64,000 nt of DNA from NCBI GenBank assembly GCA_945787845.1, contig CALZJH010000003.1, forward strand, positions 1-64,000, in the 5' to 3' direction. Shown one piece after another: positions 24,732-33,577 of this stretch. Source of the stretch: an uncultured Woeseiaceae bacterium. GTDB lineage: Bacteria > Pseudomonadota > Gammaproteobacteria > Steroidobacterales > Woeseiaceae. The translations under genes and the position numbers were made by a program. Under the pieces are notes generated by a model. The model did no database searches, was not told the origin of the DNA, and saw only the letters and a list, made by a program, of their open reading frames with translations. The first letter of the stretch is position 1. Each line of letters opens with the position of its first letter.

Positions 24732-26321
24732 ATGGCGCGACACAAAAGCGAAATCCTTATTGTCGGCGCGGGGATTGCCGGCCTCGTGGCTGCCCACGAG
24801 TGCCTCGAGCGAGGCAAGTCCGTCACCATCATCGATCGGCACACCGAAGATAATGTCGGCGGCCTGGCACGCACGGCGTTTGGCGGTATGGCCCTGGTCG
24901 GGACGCCGCTGCAACGCCGTATGGGTATCAAGGACAGTCCTGCGCTGGCGTTGTCCGACTGGCTGTCCTTCGCCGAATTCGGCTCGGCGGATCACTGGCC
25001 GAAACAATGGGCGGAGGCTTACGTCGAGCAGAGTACCGAACGGGTATTCGATTGGTTGCGAGACAAGGGCATGCGTTTCCTGCCGGCAGTCAACTGGGTG
25101 GAGCGGGGGAACTATGTGCCGGGTAACAGTGTGCCGCGCTACCACATCCTGTGGGGTACCGGACTGGGGCTCGTCGAGCGCTTTGTTGCGTTGCTCGGCG
25201 CGCACCGGAATAGCGACAAACTGCGGTTCGTTTTTGGCTGCCGCGTCGACGATCTCGTCGCCGATAACGGCAGGATTGCAGGCTGTCGCGGCGTCATCGA
25301 GGCGACGGGCGAGGCGTGTGAGTTTGCGGGTGACCAGACCCTGGTTGCGACGGGCGGCATCAATGGCAACCTTCAGAAGATCCGGGAAAACTGGTACTGG
25401 GGTGATGCACCGGACGACATCCTGAACGGCTCTCACCCGTATTGCGACGGTGCAATGCACGACGTCGTCGAAAACAAAGGCGGTGTCGTGACTCACCTGG
25501 AGAACATGTGGAACTACGCGGCCGGCATTCCGCACCCGTTTCCCCGTTTCGACGGACATGGCCTGAGCCTGATTCCCTGCAAGTCTGCATTGTGGCTTGA
25601 TCACTCAGGGCAGCGCATCGGACCCGAGCCCCTCGTTACAGGCTTCGACACCAATGACATGTGCGGCCGTCTGTCAGCGATGGAGAAATCGTGGAGCTGG
25701 CAAGTGCTGAACTGGCGCATTGCTGCGAAGGAGTTTGCGATTTCGGGATCGGAGCACAATCCGCACATTCGCGACGGTCGGACGTTCTCATTCCTCAAGG
25801 AAACGTTGTTTGGCAATCATCGCCTGGTGCGCCAGATGCAGGAAGAGAGCGATCATTTCATCGTCGCCGATACGCTGCCCGAGCTGGTCGAACGGATGAA
25901 CGCCCTGAACGGAGATGACTTCGTGCAACTCGACCACGTGACGGCGGCAGTGCACGGATTCGACGACAACATACGGCGCGGACCCGCGCAATGGAACGAC
26001 GACCAGATTCGCCGCATCGTGCATGCGCGCGCGTGGCGTTCGGATCGCATTCGTACCTGCAAGCCGAAGCCGTTGCTCGAGCATGGCCCGCTGATCGCCA
26101 TCAAGCTGCGTCTGATCACGCGCAAGAGCCTGGGCGGGATCCAGACCGATCTTGCAAGTCGCGCCCTCGATCGTAGCGGCCAGCCGATCGACGGACTCTA
26201 CGCAATTGGCGAGGCGGCGGGCTTTGGTGGTGGCGGTGCCAGTGGCAAACGCTCACTCGAAGGCACGTTCCTGTCAGGTTGTATTCTCACCGCGAGAGCG
26301 GCTGTCGACTCTCTCGACTAA
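24732..26321 (+). CDS. FAD-dependent oxidoreductase, KstD-like (COG3573 type)
   Basis: A 529-residue cytoplasmic flavoprotein. It has the N-terminal dinucleotide fold VGAGIAGLVAAHE, a glutamate/aspartate-ended second strand (VTIIDR), the segment GGLARTAFGGM, and the C-terminal FAD-contact motif YAIGEAAGFGGGG. This pattern is that of the predicted FAD-binding dehydrogenases related to 3-ketosteroid delta-1-dehydrogenase and fumarate reductase flavoproteins. The ATG at 24732 is preferred over an in-frame upstream start, because the FAD fold begins eight residues in and the operator would otherwise lie inside the gene. It is convergent with, and abuts without a gap, the TAT-exported flavoprotein. 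Confidence 0.85.
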   Translation: MARHKSEILIVGAGIAGLVAAHECLERGKSVTIIDRHTEDNVGGLARTAFGGMALVGTPLQRRMGIKDSPALALSDWLSFAEFGSADHWPKQWAEAYVEQSTERVFDWLRDKGMRFLPAVNWVERGNYVPGNSVPRYHILWGTGLGLVERFVALLGAHRNSDKLRFVFGCRVDDLVADNGRIAGCRGVIEATGEACEFAGDQTLVATGGINGNLQKIRENWYWGDAPDDILNGSHPYCDGAMHDVVENKGGVVTHLENMWNYAAGIPHPFPRFDGHGLSLIPCKSALWLDHSGQRIGPEPLVTGFDTNDMCGRLSAMEKSWSWQVLNWRIAAKEFAISGSEHNPHIRDGRTFSFLKETLFGNHRLVRQMQEESDHFIVADTLPELVERMNALNGDDFVQLDHVTAAVHGFDDNIRRGPAQWNDDQIRRIVHARAWRSDRIRTCKPKPLLEHGPLIAIKLRLITRKSLGGIQTDLASRALDRSGQPIDGLYAIGEAAGFGGGGASGKRSLEGTFLSGCILTARAAVDSLD

Positions 26322-28190
26322 TCAGAGACGCAATTGCTCATCGACGGCGCGCACCGCAGCGTCGATCGCTCCGTCGACGTAGGCGTAGGCCGCCGCGTCG
26401 GAATTCGCGATCGAGATACGCCCGATCCGGGCGGCACCCAGCTGATGCGGACCGTTCTTACGATTCCACTCGGGCGGGTCAAACAGTTCGTTGTACTCAT
26501 AGGCGTAGCCGTGCGGCCAGCGGTTGATCGTGATGGCCGCTATATCCCGGCCAGCATCGAAGCCGCCGTCCCGCAGTGCGCCCTGGATCGTGCTCACGAC
26601 CGACACTTCGAGTTCGTCGTAACTCTGTTCAAAAAGGATGGCTCTGCCCGCGACGTTTTGCTCGCGGTGGCTGAGGCCCTGGTCGGGCAGGGTCGGGCAA
26701 TAGACACCATGCACAACTATCGGGTCGCTTGGCGACCGGGCGAACTCGTAGCCGCCCATTGAGACCGGGAAGTCCAGCGTGAAGCTATGCATGATTCTGT
26801 TTCCCGGGACGTAGAAGCTGCTGAAGCCCAGTTCTGAAAACGCCCTCCAGTTTCGCAGCGCGATATTGATGTACACCAGAGGTGTCTTTTCCGCCGTGTC
26901 GATCGCCGCGACCTGTTCTTCTGGTGTTTCAGGACACAGGTATGGAATGGCGTGGTTGTAGCACGCGAGGATCGTATGCCGCGCGCGCACGCGTTGCGCT
27001 TCGCCCTGTCTCACATACGTTACGTCGACGCCTTCATTGTTATTGCCGTGGCGCACATCGACGACGGTACTGTTCAGCCGTATCCGGGTCGGATTGGATT
27101 CCAGGTCCAGCTCAGGATAGGACGCCCTGGCGGTCACGAGGTCCTCCATCGTGTTTCCCGGAATAGCATTCGGAATCAGTTTTCGTACGAGCGCGCGGGC
27201 CACCCCGGCATTGCCGTCGGGGAAATGGAATATGTAGGGCTCGTCGTCGTCGCTCAGCGCCGGATCCAGGGCCGGGTCCACATCCCAGCTGCCAGGCATG
27301 CCCATTCTTGCACCTTCCAGTGCCGACAGTACGTCGTGGCCAACACCCCAATACGACTTCCAGTAGTCACGCAGGAAGACAACGACGTCCTCGTGCACCT
27401 GTCCGTACTTTCGAAGGTAGTCGCAGTAGCTGATGCCCGCCATGAGTTTCGACTTCTGTGCGCGCGGCATGTCCGGAAGGAGATCCTGCCGTCCTGTCAG
27501 TAAGTTGTGGAAACTCTGCTTCGCCTCTGTCGACAACGGGTATTTATCCAGTATCGACTTCGTCTCATTGCCGTGCCCCTGGCCCCACAGGACGACTGCG
27601 TCCCGATGCACACTGTCTTTGCCGAAGTGCTCTGCCGGGAAATACACGCCGCGCCCGAGCCGTCGGCTCGAGTAGAAATCCTGGTCGAAGTGGTCGTAGA
27701 AGCGGTGCGGTTCTATGCCGATGTCTTTGAGAAGCTTCTTGGCCGCGGGCGAGTATTGACGCGGGGCCTCGAGGGACTGGCTGCCGCCATAGCCGATGAG
27801 TTTCTTGCCGTCCACATCGAATTCATTGCGCTTGGCGTGCCCGCCAAAATCATCATGATTGTCGAGAACGAGAATGCGGGCGTCATTGCCCGCGGCCTGG
27901 CGATAGAGGAATGCGGCCGTCAGTCCAGATATGCCGCCGCCCACAATCACCAGGTCATAGTCGTCATCTGTCTGCGCTGCAGGGCGGGGCCAGCGCTTTC
28001 CGTCACGCGCCAGCGCGTGTGCCACCTCGAACGACCCGACATGATTGCCGCGCATGCCGGTCAGCGCGGGTGGATACGGGGCGGCAGTGCCGGCAAGGAG
28101 TTCGAGTGGCGATAACGCGCTTCCGGCGGCCACACTCATCGCCACGCCGTTGATAAAGTCTCGCCGTGTGATATTGAGCCTGTCGCTCAT
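26322..28190 (-). CDS. TAT-exported FAD oxidoreductase (spermidine dehydrogenase-like)
   Basis: A 622-residue protein with a twin-arginine signal (NITRRDFINGVAMSVAAG), so it is folded with cofactor before export. The FAD fold is DLVIVGGGISGLTAAFLYR, followed by FGGHAKRNEF and LIGYGGSQS. The C-terminal part carries GRISIANSDAAAYAYVDGAI, typical of amine-oxidase-like flavoproteins. Overall length and the N-terminal TAT signal match the NAD(P)-binding/spermidine dehydrogenase SpdH family. It follows AlaX by 15 bases and ends the lipid-turnover operon. Substrate not confirmed. No strong ribosome-binding site is visible. Confidence 0.82.
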   Translation of the reverse strand: MSDRLNITRRDFINGVAMSVAAGSALSPLELLAGTAAPYPPALTGMRGNHVGSFEVAHALARDGKRWPRPAAQTDDDYDLVIVGGGISGLTAAFLYRQAAGNDARILVLDNHDDFGGHAKRNEFDVDGKKLIGYGGSQSLEAPRQYSPAAKKLLKDIGIEPHRFYDHFDQDFYSSRRLGRGVYFPAEHFGKDSVHRDAVVLWGQGHGNETKSILDKYPLSTEAKQSFHNLLTGRQDLLPDMPRAQKSKLMAGISYCDYLRKYGQVHEDVVVFLRDYWKSYWGVGHDVLSALEGARMGMPGSWDVDPALDPALSDDDEPYIFHFPDGNAGVARALVRKLIPNAIPGNTMEDLVTARASYPELDLESNPTRIRLNSTVVDVRHGNNNEGVDVTYVRQGEAQRVRARHTILACYNHAIPYLCPETPEEQVAAIDTAEKTPLVYINIALRNWRAFSELGFSSFYVPGNRIMHSFTLDFPVSMGGYEFARSPSDPIVVHGVYCPTLPDQGLSHREQNVAGRAILFEQSYDELEVSVVSTIQGALRDGGFDAGRDIAAITINRWPHGYAYEYNELFDPPEWNRKNGPHQLGAARIGRISIANSDAAAYAYVDGAIDAAVRAVDEQLRL

Positions 28191-28205
28191 TGGAGCTGGC
28201 GCGAT

Positions 28206-28904
28206 CTAGTCATCCAGATGGATGTTAACACGCCGGTTATGGCGGCCTTTTTTCTCCACTTTGCCAATGCGAACGGCGCCGACTTCCGAAGTCGAGCGCA
28301 GGTGGGTCCCACCACAAGGCTGCAGGTCGACGCCCTCGATTTCCAGCAGCCGAATGGCACCCTTGCCACGGGGTGGTTGCACGGACATGGTACGCACGAG
28401 TTCCGGGTTGGCGTCGAGTTCTTCTTCGCTGATCCAGCGACAAGTCACCGCATGGTCGCCGGCTACGAGTTCCGCGAGCGCCGCACCGACGGCTTCCTTG
28501 TCGATCGTATCCTCCATGTCGAAGTCCAGGCGGCTCTTCTCACTGCTGATGTTGCCGCCGGTTACGCCGTAGTGCAGTACCGAGCCGAGAAGGTGCATGG
28601 CTGTGTGCATGCGCATATGCCGGTAGCGTCGCTCCCAGTCGAGTTCGAGTTCGACCGCGGCGCCAACCGGTGGCGCGGACGCGCCGTCCTCGAGAATATG
28701 GCCAATGTCGCCGTCGACATAGCGAGTATCAACGATCTTCGCGCTGCCTCCGTCCCACGAAGCAGACCCTGTATCACCGGGTTGCCCGCCGCCAAGCGGG
28801 TAGAACACGGTCTGGTCTACGTGGAAAGCCTGATCGTTGCACCGGGTAACGGATGCACTGCAGGATTTCCGGTAAGAATCTTCGCGGAACAGTTCTTTGG
28901 TCAA
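28206..28904 (-). CDS. alaX: alanyl-tRNA editing protein (AlaX type)
   Basis: A 232-residue trans-editing hydrolase that deacylates Ser/Gly mischarged tRNA-Ala. Zinc ligands are visible as HTAMHLL and CGGTHLR. The N-terminal beta-domain segment YPLGGGQPGDTG is the AlaX-M motif. The start is TTG at 28904 (MTKELFRED), supported by a GGAGG site 8 bases upstream; its first bases overlap the lipase stop as TTGA. It is embedded in a lipid-related operon, so co-expression is probably a matter of coupling rather than shared pathway. Confidence 0.9.
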   Translation of the reverse strand: MTKELFREDSYRKSCSASVTRCNDQAFHVDQTVFYPLGGGQPGDTGSASWDGGSAKIVDTRYVDGDIGHILEDGASAPPVGAAVELELDWERRYRHMRMHTAMHLLGSVLHYGVTGGNISSEKSRLDFDMEDTIDKEAVGAALAELVAGDHAVTCRWISEEELDANPELVRTMSVQPPRGKGAIRLLEIEGVDLQPCGGTHLRSTSEVGAVRIGKVEKKGRHNRRVNIHLDD

Positions 28905-29749
28905 AGGTGTTCCTCCAGCCAGTTACTCATATCCGCAAGAACCGCTTCCCGCTCAGGTTCGTTAAAAATTTCGTGAAAAAGACCCGGGTATAGTTTCAAG
29001 GTCTTGTCTTCCGAGCCGACCTCGGCGTGCAGTTCCACGGAGCCGGAAGGAGCCGTGAGGAGATCTGCGTCGCCATGCATCAGGAAAATCGGGATACGAA
29101 TTTCGCCGGCCTTTGCCAGCGTCCTTTTCATCGTGGCTGACATCTCCGACAGCAGGCGTGCCGATAACCTGCCGTGATGCACCAGCGGGTCGTTCATGTA
29201 CGCCTTGACGACATCCGGGTCGCGGCTGACACCGCTGGCGTCGAGCTGGATCAACGGTGCGGTCGGCACGAGTACGGCGATCAGTCGAATCAGCGCGACC
29301 ACAATGGCGGGCGGCGCCTGGTCCGATTTGATTGCAGGTCCTGACAGGACGCAGGCCCGGAACGCAGCCTGTTGTTCGAGCAGGTATGTCGCTGCGATCA
29401 GGCCGCCCATACTGTGCCCGACAAGAAAGAGTGGCTGCTCGGGGTTCTCGCTCTGCACCTTGTGTAACAGGGCGGCTACGCCGTCGAGAAAGACGCTGAA
29501 ACGCTCGACGTAGCCCGGCTGACCATCGGACTTGCCGTGCCCGTAGTGGTCGAGCGTATGTACGGCAAATCCTCGTTCGGTCAGATGTTCTGCGACGTGC
29601 GTGTAGCGACTACTGTGTTCTCCAAGACCGTGCACCAGCAGTATGCTCGCCCGTACGTCTCCGTCGGGTGTCCAGGATTGCTGGTAGAGCCGGCTCGATC
29701 CCCGGGCCTTGCTGTGGCCGACTTCGAGATAGCCGTCCGCATGGTTCAA
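28901..29749 (-). CDS. alpha/beta hydrolase, monoacylglycerol lipase-like
   Basis: A 282-residue serine hydrolase. The nucleophile elbow is LVGHSMGGLIAA, the oxyanion region LVHGLGEHSSRY, acid Asp in LMHGDADLLT and His in YPGLFHEIFNE. This set is typical of Hydrolase_4/monoacylglycerol lipase enzymes. No signal peptide is evident, so it is cytoplasmic or membrane-associated. It starts at a TTG that overlaps the patatin gene stop (TTGA), the same arrangement as at its own 3' end with AlaX. With acyl-CoA synthetase and patatin in the same operon, it probably releases fatty acids from lysolipids or monoacylglycerols. Confidence 0.85.
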   Translation of the reverse strand: MNHADGYLEVGHSKARGSSRLYQQSWTPDGDVRASILLVHGLGEHSSRYTHVAEHLTERGFAVHTLDHYGHGKSDGQPGYVERFSVFLDGVAALLHKVQSENPEQPLFLVGHSMGGLIAATYLLEQQAAFRACVLSGPAIKSDQAPPAIVVALIRLIAVLVPTAPLIQLDASGVSRDPDVVKAYMNDPLVHHGRLSARLLSEMSATMKRTLAKAGEIRIPIFLMHGDADLLTAPSGSVELHAEVGSEDKTLKLYPGLFHEIFNEPEREAVLADMSNWLEEHL

Positions 29750-31254
29750 CTCGCTTTTCTCCTGGTCGCCGGCGAGCCGCGCACCTTGCGCTGTTTGCCG
29801 GGTTTGCCGAATTCCTGGATATGCTGTTCCTCGTAACTGTGCAGGATCGGATCCAGGGTCCGGCTGATGCGCGTCTGCACGCGGACGCGCTCAATGCGCG
29901 GCCACGTCGAGCGCTGACCTTCGTCCACGAGCGCGTAAATTTCTTCTCGCGTACGCCACGACAAGGCTCGCAGCGGATTGTGCAGTTTCTTGAGCGGTGA
30001 AATCGTAATGTCGCCGACATAGCTCTGGTTCATCAGGGAAAGCGCAGAGTTCGTCAGTTTCTGAACTTCGGGGATTATGCCAAGGGGCTTCTCGAAAATG
30101 GTCGCCCCGGCATTGATCCACGTCCGGGCCGTATCAATCACGGCGTACTTGAGTTCGGATACGGCATCAGTCTTGCGCTTGGTCGTGTCGATGAACGGAA
30201 TGACGTAAGGGTTGGTCTGGCTGACGATGTAATGATTGACGCCATACAAGCGCGCGAGTCGTTTGGCCGGGAGGTCCTCACTGATTGAGCCGTCCACCCA
30301 CTTGCGCGACGAATGATAGGCCTGCCGCTCGCCCTTGTCGTTCTTCGCCATGAGGACGACAGACGGGAAGAACCCGGGAATCGCCGTCGATGCGAGTACT
30401 GCCTCCCGCATGAATACGTTCGGCGACGTATCTGCGTTGAGCAGACGCGATTTCTGGTGATTCTCGGCGGGCGCGACGGACACGTTCATGTGTCGCCCGG
30501 TGAGACGAAAGGCCTCGTCAAACGTGCAGTCGGGAAGGAACTCCTCGAGCACCTCCCAAATGTCATCCGCCGTAATGCGTTCGGTCTTGAAACGGGAAAA
30601 GATCCGGTTGATCAGGCCTGTCGGGTCGTCCAGCGCCGGCAGGGTTTCCGGATCCAGGAGTTCATCGAGTTCCGCATCGGTGCTGGCACAGACAATGCTG
30701 CCCACCAGTGCGCCGCCGCTGGAGCCCGATATGATGCTGGGCAGGAGGTCTTCATGCCACAGGGCCTTGGCGACGCCGAGGTGGAAATACAACAACGTAC
30801 CCGAGCCGCTCATCATGAGCGCGGAACGCCCGAAGCAATGGCTGGCACGCTGGAAGAAATCCAGCTTGTCCTCAAAGGATATCGTATCGACCTCCGGGCT
30901 GGCCAGGTGCTCCAGTGCCAGGGCGATCTCCTCGACATAGTCTTCAATGAGTTTCTTGGTGCCGAATTTTGCCTTGCCGTAGAGGGGCGACGCCCCCATG
31001 CCACCCATGTTGCCGTGGATGCCTTCGTTCAGAGCAAACAACAGTCCCTTGTCGTCTTGCTGGTCACGCAGGCTGCGCAAATGTTCGAGGCGCGAACGTA
31101 TCGATACGAAGTCGTATCGGCTCGACTGGTCGATCTGTTTCCAGCGCGCCGCACCGGACTCCTCATCGTGTTTGATGGCCGCAAGCTTCCACTCTTCGTA
31201 GCTGTCGGCCTCGTCCATTGCCGTTTCGAGTCTCTTGAGACGTTTAGCGAACAC
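29746..31254 (-). CDS. patatin-like phospholipase with DUF3336 domain
   Basis: A 502-residue protein. An N-terminal DUF3336 region (about 5-140) is followed by the patatin domain: oxyanion loop MSGSGTL, nucleophile SGSSGGALVGS, and catalytic Asp in RKWVDGSISEDL. This DUF3336-patatin combination is that of bacterial homologues of the yeast Tgl3/Tgl5 triacylglycerol lipases. A C-terminal basic tail (KQRKVRGSPATRRKAS) is notable. The start is GTG at 31254 with AAGGAA upstream. It lies 18 bases after the acyl-CoA synthetase gene and overlaps the lipase gene by 4 bases. Fatty-acid release for CoA activation is the likely operon role. Confidence 0.87.
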   Translation of the reverse strand: MFAKRLKRLETAMDEADSYEEWKLAAIKHDEESGAARWKQIDQSSRYDFVSIRSRLEHLRSLRDQQDDKGLLFALNEGIHGNMGGMGASPLYGKAKFGTKKLIEDYVEEIALALEHLASPEVDTISFEDKLDFFQRASHCFGRSALMMSGSGTLLYFHLGVAKALWHEDLLPSIISGSSGGALVGSIVCASTDAELDELLDPETLPALDDPTGLINRIFSRFKTERITADDIWEVLEEFLPDCTFDEAFRLTGRHMNVSVAPAENHQKSRLLNADTSPNVFMREAVLASTAIPGFFPSVVLMAKNDKGERQAYHSSRKWVDGSISEDLPAKRLARLYGVNHYIVSQTNPYVIPFIDTTKRKTDAVSELKYAVIDTARTWINAGATIFEKPLGIIPEVQKLTNSALSLMNQSYVGDITISPLKKLHNPLRALSWRTREEIYALVDEGQRSTWPRIERVRVQTRISRTLDPILHSYEEQHIQEFGKPGKQRKVRGSPATRRKAS

Positions 31255-31272
31255 CAGAATAGTTTCCTTTGT

Positions 31273-32949
31273 TTAGGCGGCTTTCAGTTCCTCCGCCATC
31301 ATCGCACGCATATCGATCTTACGGATCTTACCCGTTACTGTCATTGGATACTCATCAACGAATCTTACATATCGCGGAATTTTGAAGTGCGAGATCTGCC
31401 CTTTGCAGAAGTTGCGAATCTCATCCTCGGTGGCCGTCTCGCCATCTTTCAACTGAATCCAGGCACAGACTTCCTCGCCCATCTTCATGTCCTCGACGCC
31501 AAATACCTGCACCTCGCTGACCTTTGGATGCGTAAACAGGAACTCCTCGATTTCCCGCGGGTAGATGTTCTCACCGCCACGGATGATCATGTCCTTGATG
31601 CGACCCGTAATGCGGACGTAGCCGTGTTCGTTCATGGTGCCCAGGTCGCCCGAATGCAGCCAGCCGTCGACGATGGTCTCCGCCGTCTTCTGGTCGTCGT
31701 TCCAGTAGCCTTTCATGACGGAATAGCCGCGTGTGCAGATCTCACCCTGTTCGCCGATAGGAACGACCCTGTCATTCGCGTCGACAATCTTTATCTCGAC
31801 ATACGGAATGGGTCGGCCGACCGTTTGGGTTCGATTCTCCAGCGAGTCTTCCGGCAAGGTCATGTGGTTGATCGGGCTGACCTCGGTCTGGCCGTAGCCA
31901 ATCAGCACAGTCTCCATATGGAGGTCGCCGATGATGCGCTTCATCAGTTCCTCGGGGCAGGGCGCACCGGCGATAATGCCTGTGCGCAATGTCGACACGT
32001 CGAAGTTCTTGAACTCCGGGTGGTCGAGTTCGGTGACGAACATCGTGGGAACGCCGTGCAGCGCCGTGCATTTTTCCTCCTGGACCGCGGCCAGTGTGGA
32101 CAGCGGGTCGTACACGGGGCTCGGAAATACCATGGCAGCACCGTGCGACACGGCGGCCAGCACGCCGAGAACCATGCCGAAGCAATGGTACAGCGGAACG
32201 GGTATGCAGAGCCTGTCCTCGGGCGTAAGCGCCATACCTTTGCCGGCCTCATGCCCGTTGTTCAGGATGTTCACATGGGTCAGCGTTGCACCCTTGGGAT
32301 TGCCTGTTGTACCGCTCGTAAACTGGATATTGATGGCATCGTCCGGGCCGAGCTCACTGTCAAGCGCCGCGAGGCGATCGTAGGCGTTGTCATCGCCGAG
32401 CGAGCACACCTCGTCGAAGTTGAACATCCCCGGGGAATGCGCGGTGCCCATGCGAATGACGGAGGTCAGGGACGGCAGTTTCTCGGCGCGTAGATAGCCG
32501 GGTTCACAGGTCGAGATTTCCGGCGCCAGCGTGTTCAGCATATTCAGGTATTCGCTGGACTTGAACTTCTCTGCTGCGATGATTGCCTTGCAATCAACCT
32601 TGTTCAGCACGTACTCGAGTTCGTACAGGCGATAGGCCGGATTGATACACACCATGATCGCGCCGATTTTCGCCGTCGCAAACTGGGTAAGTACCCACTC
32701 GTAGCTATTGGGTCCCCAAATCCCGACGCGGTCACCGGGTTCGATGCCGAGCGCGATCAGGCCGGTCGCCAGCCGGTCCACCTGTTTGCGAAACTCGCGA
32801 TATGTCCAACGAATATCCTGGTGCCGGACGACGAGTGCGAGCGTGTCGGCGTTCTGTTCTGCAACCCGGTCGAAACACCGGCCAATTGTCTCGTAAAGGA
32901 GCTGGCCGGACCCTTCGCCGGTCATGTAACTTTGGGTCAGTTTTTTCAT
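31273..32949 (-). CDS. AMP-forming acyl-CoA synthetase
   Basis: A 558-residue ANL-family ligase. It has the P-loop motif FTSGTTGNPKGATLTH, the adenine/AMP motif GYGQTEVSP, the hinge and ribose motif GWLHSGDLG with GYVRITGRIKDMI, and the C-terminal catalytic Lys in TVTGKIRK. Motifs resemble the medium/long-chain ACSF2/FadD-like group. It activates fatty acids with ATP and CoA in the cytoplasm. It is the first gene of the operon continuing with patatin, lipase, AlaX and a flavoprotein. AGGGA lies 10 bases before the ATG. Chain-length preference cannot be read. Confidence 0.9.
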   Translation of the reverse strand: MKKLTQSYMTGEGSGQLLYETIGRCFDRVAEQNADTLALVVRHQDIRWTYREFRKQVDRLATGLIALGIEPGDRVGIWGPNSYEWVLTQFATAKIGAIMVCINPAYRLYELEYVLNKVDCKAIIAAEKFKSSEYLNMLNTLAPEISTCEPGYLRAEKLPSLTSVIRMGTAHSPGMFNFDEVCSLGDDNAYDRLAALDSELGPDDAINIQFTSGTTGNPKGATLTHVNILNNGHEAGKGMALTPEDRLCIPVPLYHCFGMVLGVLAAVSHGAAMVFPSPVYDPLSTLAAVQEEKCTALHGVPTMFVTELDHPEFKNFDVSTLRTGIIAGAPCPEELMKRIIGDLHMETVLIGYGQTEVSPINHMTLPEDSLENRTQTVGRPIPYVEIKIVDANDRVVPIGEQGEICTRGYSVMKGYWNDDQKTAETIVDGWLHSGDLGTMNEHGYVRITGRIKDMIIRGGENIYPREIEEFLFTHPKVSEVQVFGVEDMKMGEEVCAWIQLKDGETATEDEIRNFCKGQISHFKIPRYVRFVDEYPMTVTGKIRKIDMRAMMAEELKAA

Positions 32950-33035
32950 GGCGATATTGTCCCTAAATCAATTCCGGCAGGTAATGTGGCTAACCCCAAT
33001 TGACCCCGTATTTGCCGCAGCGGATAGTATCTACC

Positions 33036-33515
33036 ATGAACGATATAGCGAAACTGATAGGGCATTCCTCCCTCGGCAAAGAGCTGTCGGACATGGAAGT
33101 CGGGGTTCTCGCTGACCTAATGCGGGAGCGCACGTTGGCCGACGGTGAGTTTCTTTTTGAAGATGGAATGACCGACGACTCGCTGCATGTCATCCTGACC
33201 GGCAAGGTCGAGGTCGTGAAACGCACGGGCGACGACAATTTTGCGAGCCTGGCCGTTCTTCGCGACGGTGAGCTGGCAGGCGAGCTGAGTTTTATCGATG
33301 GCACTGCGCATACCGTGGGACTGCGGGCGCTGTGCGAGACGCGAGTATTGTCGCTGGCGCGGGAGGCCTTTGAAGGCATCATCGATTCGAATCCGCGCCT
33401 GGTCTACAAGGTCATGCGCGCCGTGGCGCGCTCCGCGCATCGCATCGTACACCGCATGAATACCGAGTTCGTCGAACTCTCGAATTACATTTTCAAGCAA
33501 CACGGTCGCTACTAG
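33036..33515 (+). CDS. cyclic nucleotide-binding domain protein
   Basis: A 159-residue protein made almost entirely of a cNMP-binding fold, with G-E-L-x-G-E-L-S-F (GELAGELSF) and the RDGELAGELS phosphate-binding cassette, followed by helical C-terminal residues and no DNA-binding domain. It therefore resembles stand-alone Crp-like sensors rather than a transcription factor. The ATG at 33036 is chosen over a TTG 36 bases upstream. It is divergent from the acyl-CoA synthetase gene and followed by a bidirectional terminator. Ligand and partner are unknown. Confidence 0.8.
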   Translation: MNDIAKLIGHSSLGKELSDMEVGVLADLMRERTLADGEFLFEDGMTDDSLHVILTGKVEVVKRTGDDNFASLAVLRDGELAGELSFIDGTAHTVGLRALCETRVLSLAREAFEGIIDSNPRLVYKVMRAVARSAHRIVHRMNTEFVELSNYIFKQHGRY

Positions 33516-33543
33516 GGCGACCTTTGAGCAAAGGCTTGGGGGC

Positions 33544-33575
33544 CAAAAAAAGGGCGCCGCGAGGCGCCCTTTTTT
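33544..33575. terminator. bidirectional intrinsic terminator
   Basis: AAAAAAAGGGCGCC, loop GCGA, GGCGCCC, then TTTTTT. The stem is 7 bp of G/C pairs, with A-run on the left and T-run on the right. It therefore terminates the cNMP gene (plus strand) and the convergent EF-G-like gene (minus strand). Confidence 0.9.
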
Positions 33576-33577
33576 AC

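Noticed and set aside
30313..32493. 726-codon plus-strand open frame
   Set aside because: It lies opposite the patatin and acyl-CoA synthetase genes, which have clear catalytic motifs. It is a byproduct of GC-rich codon use.
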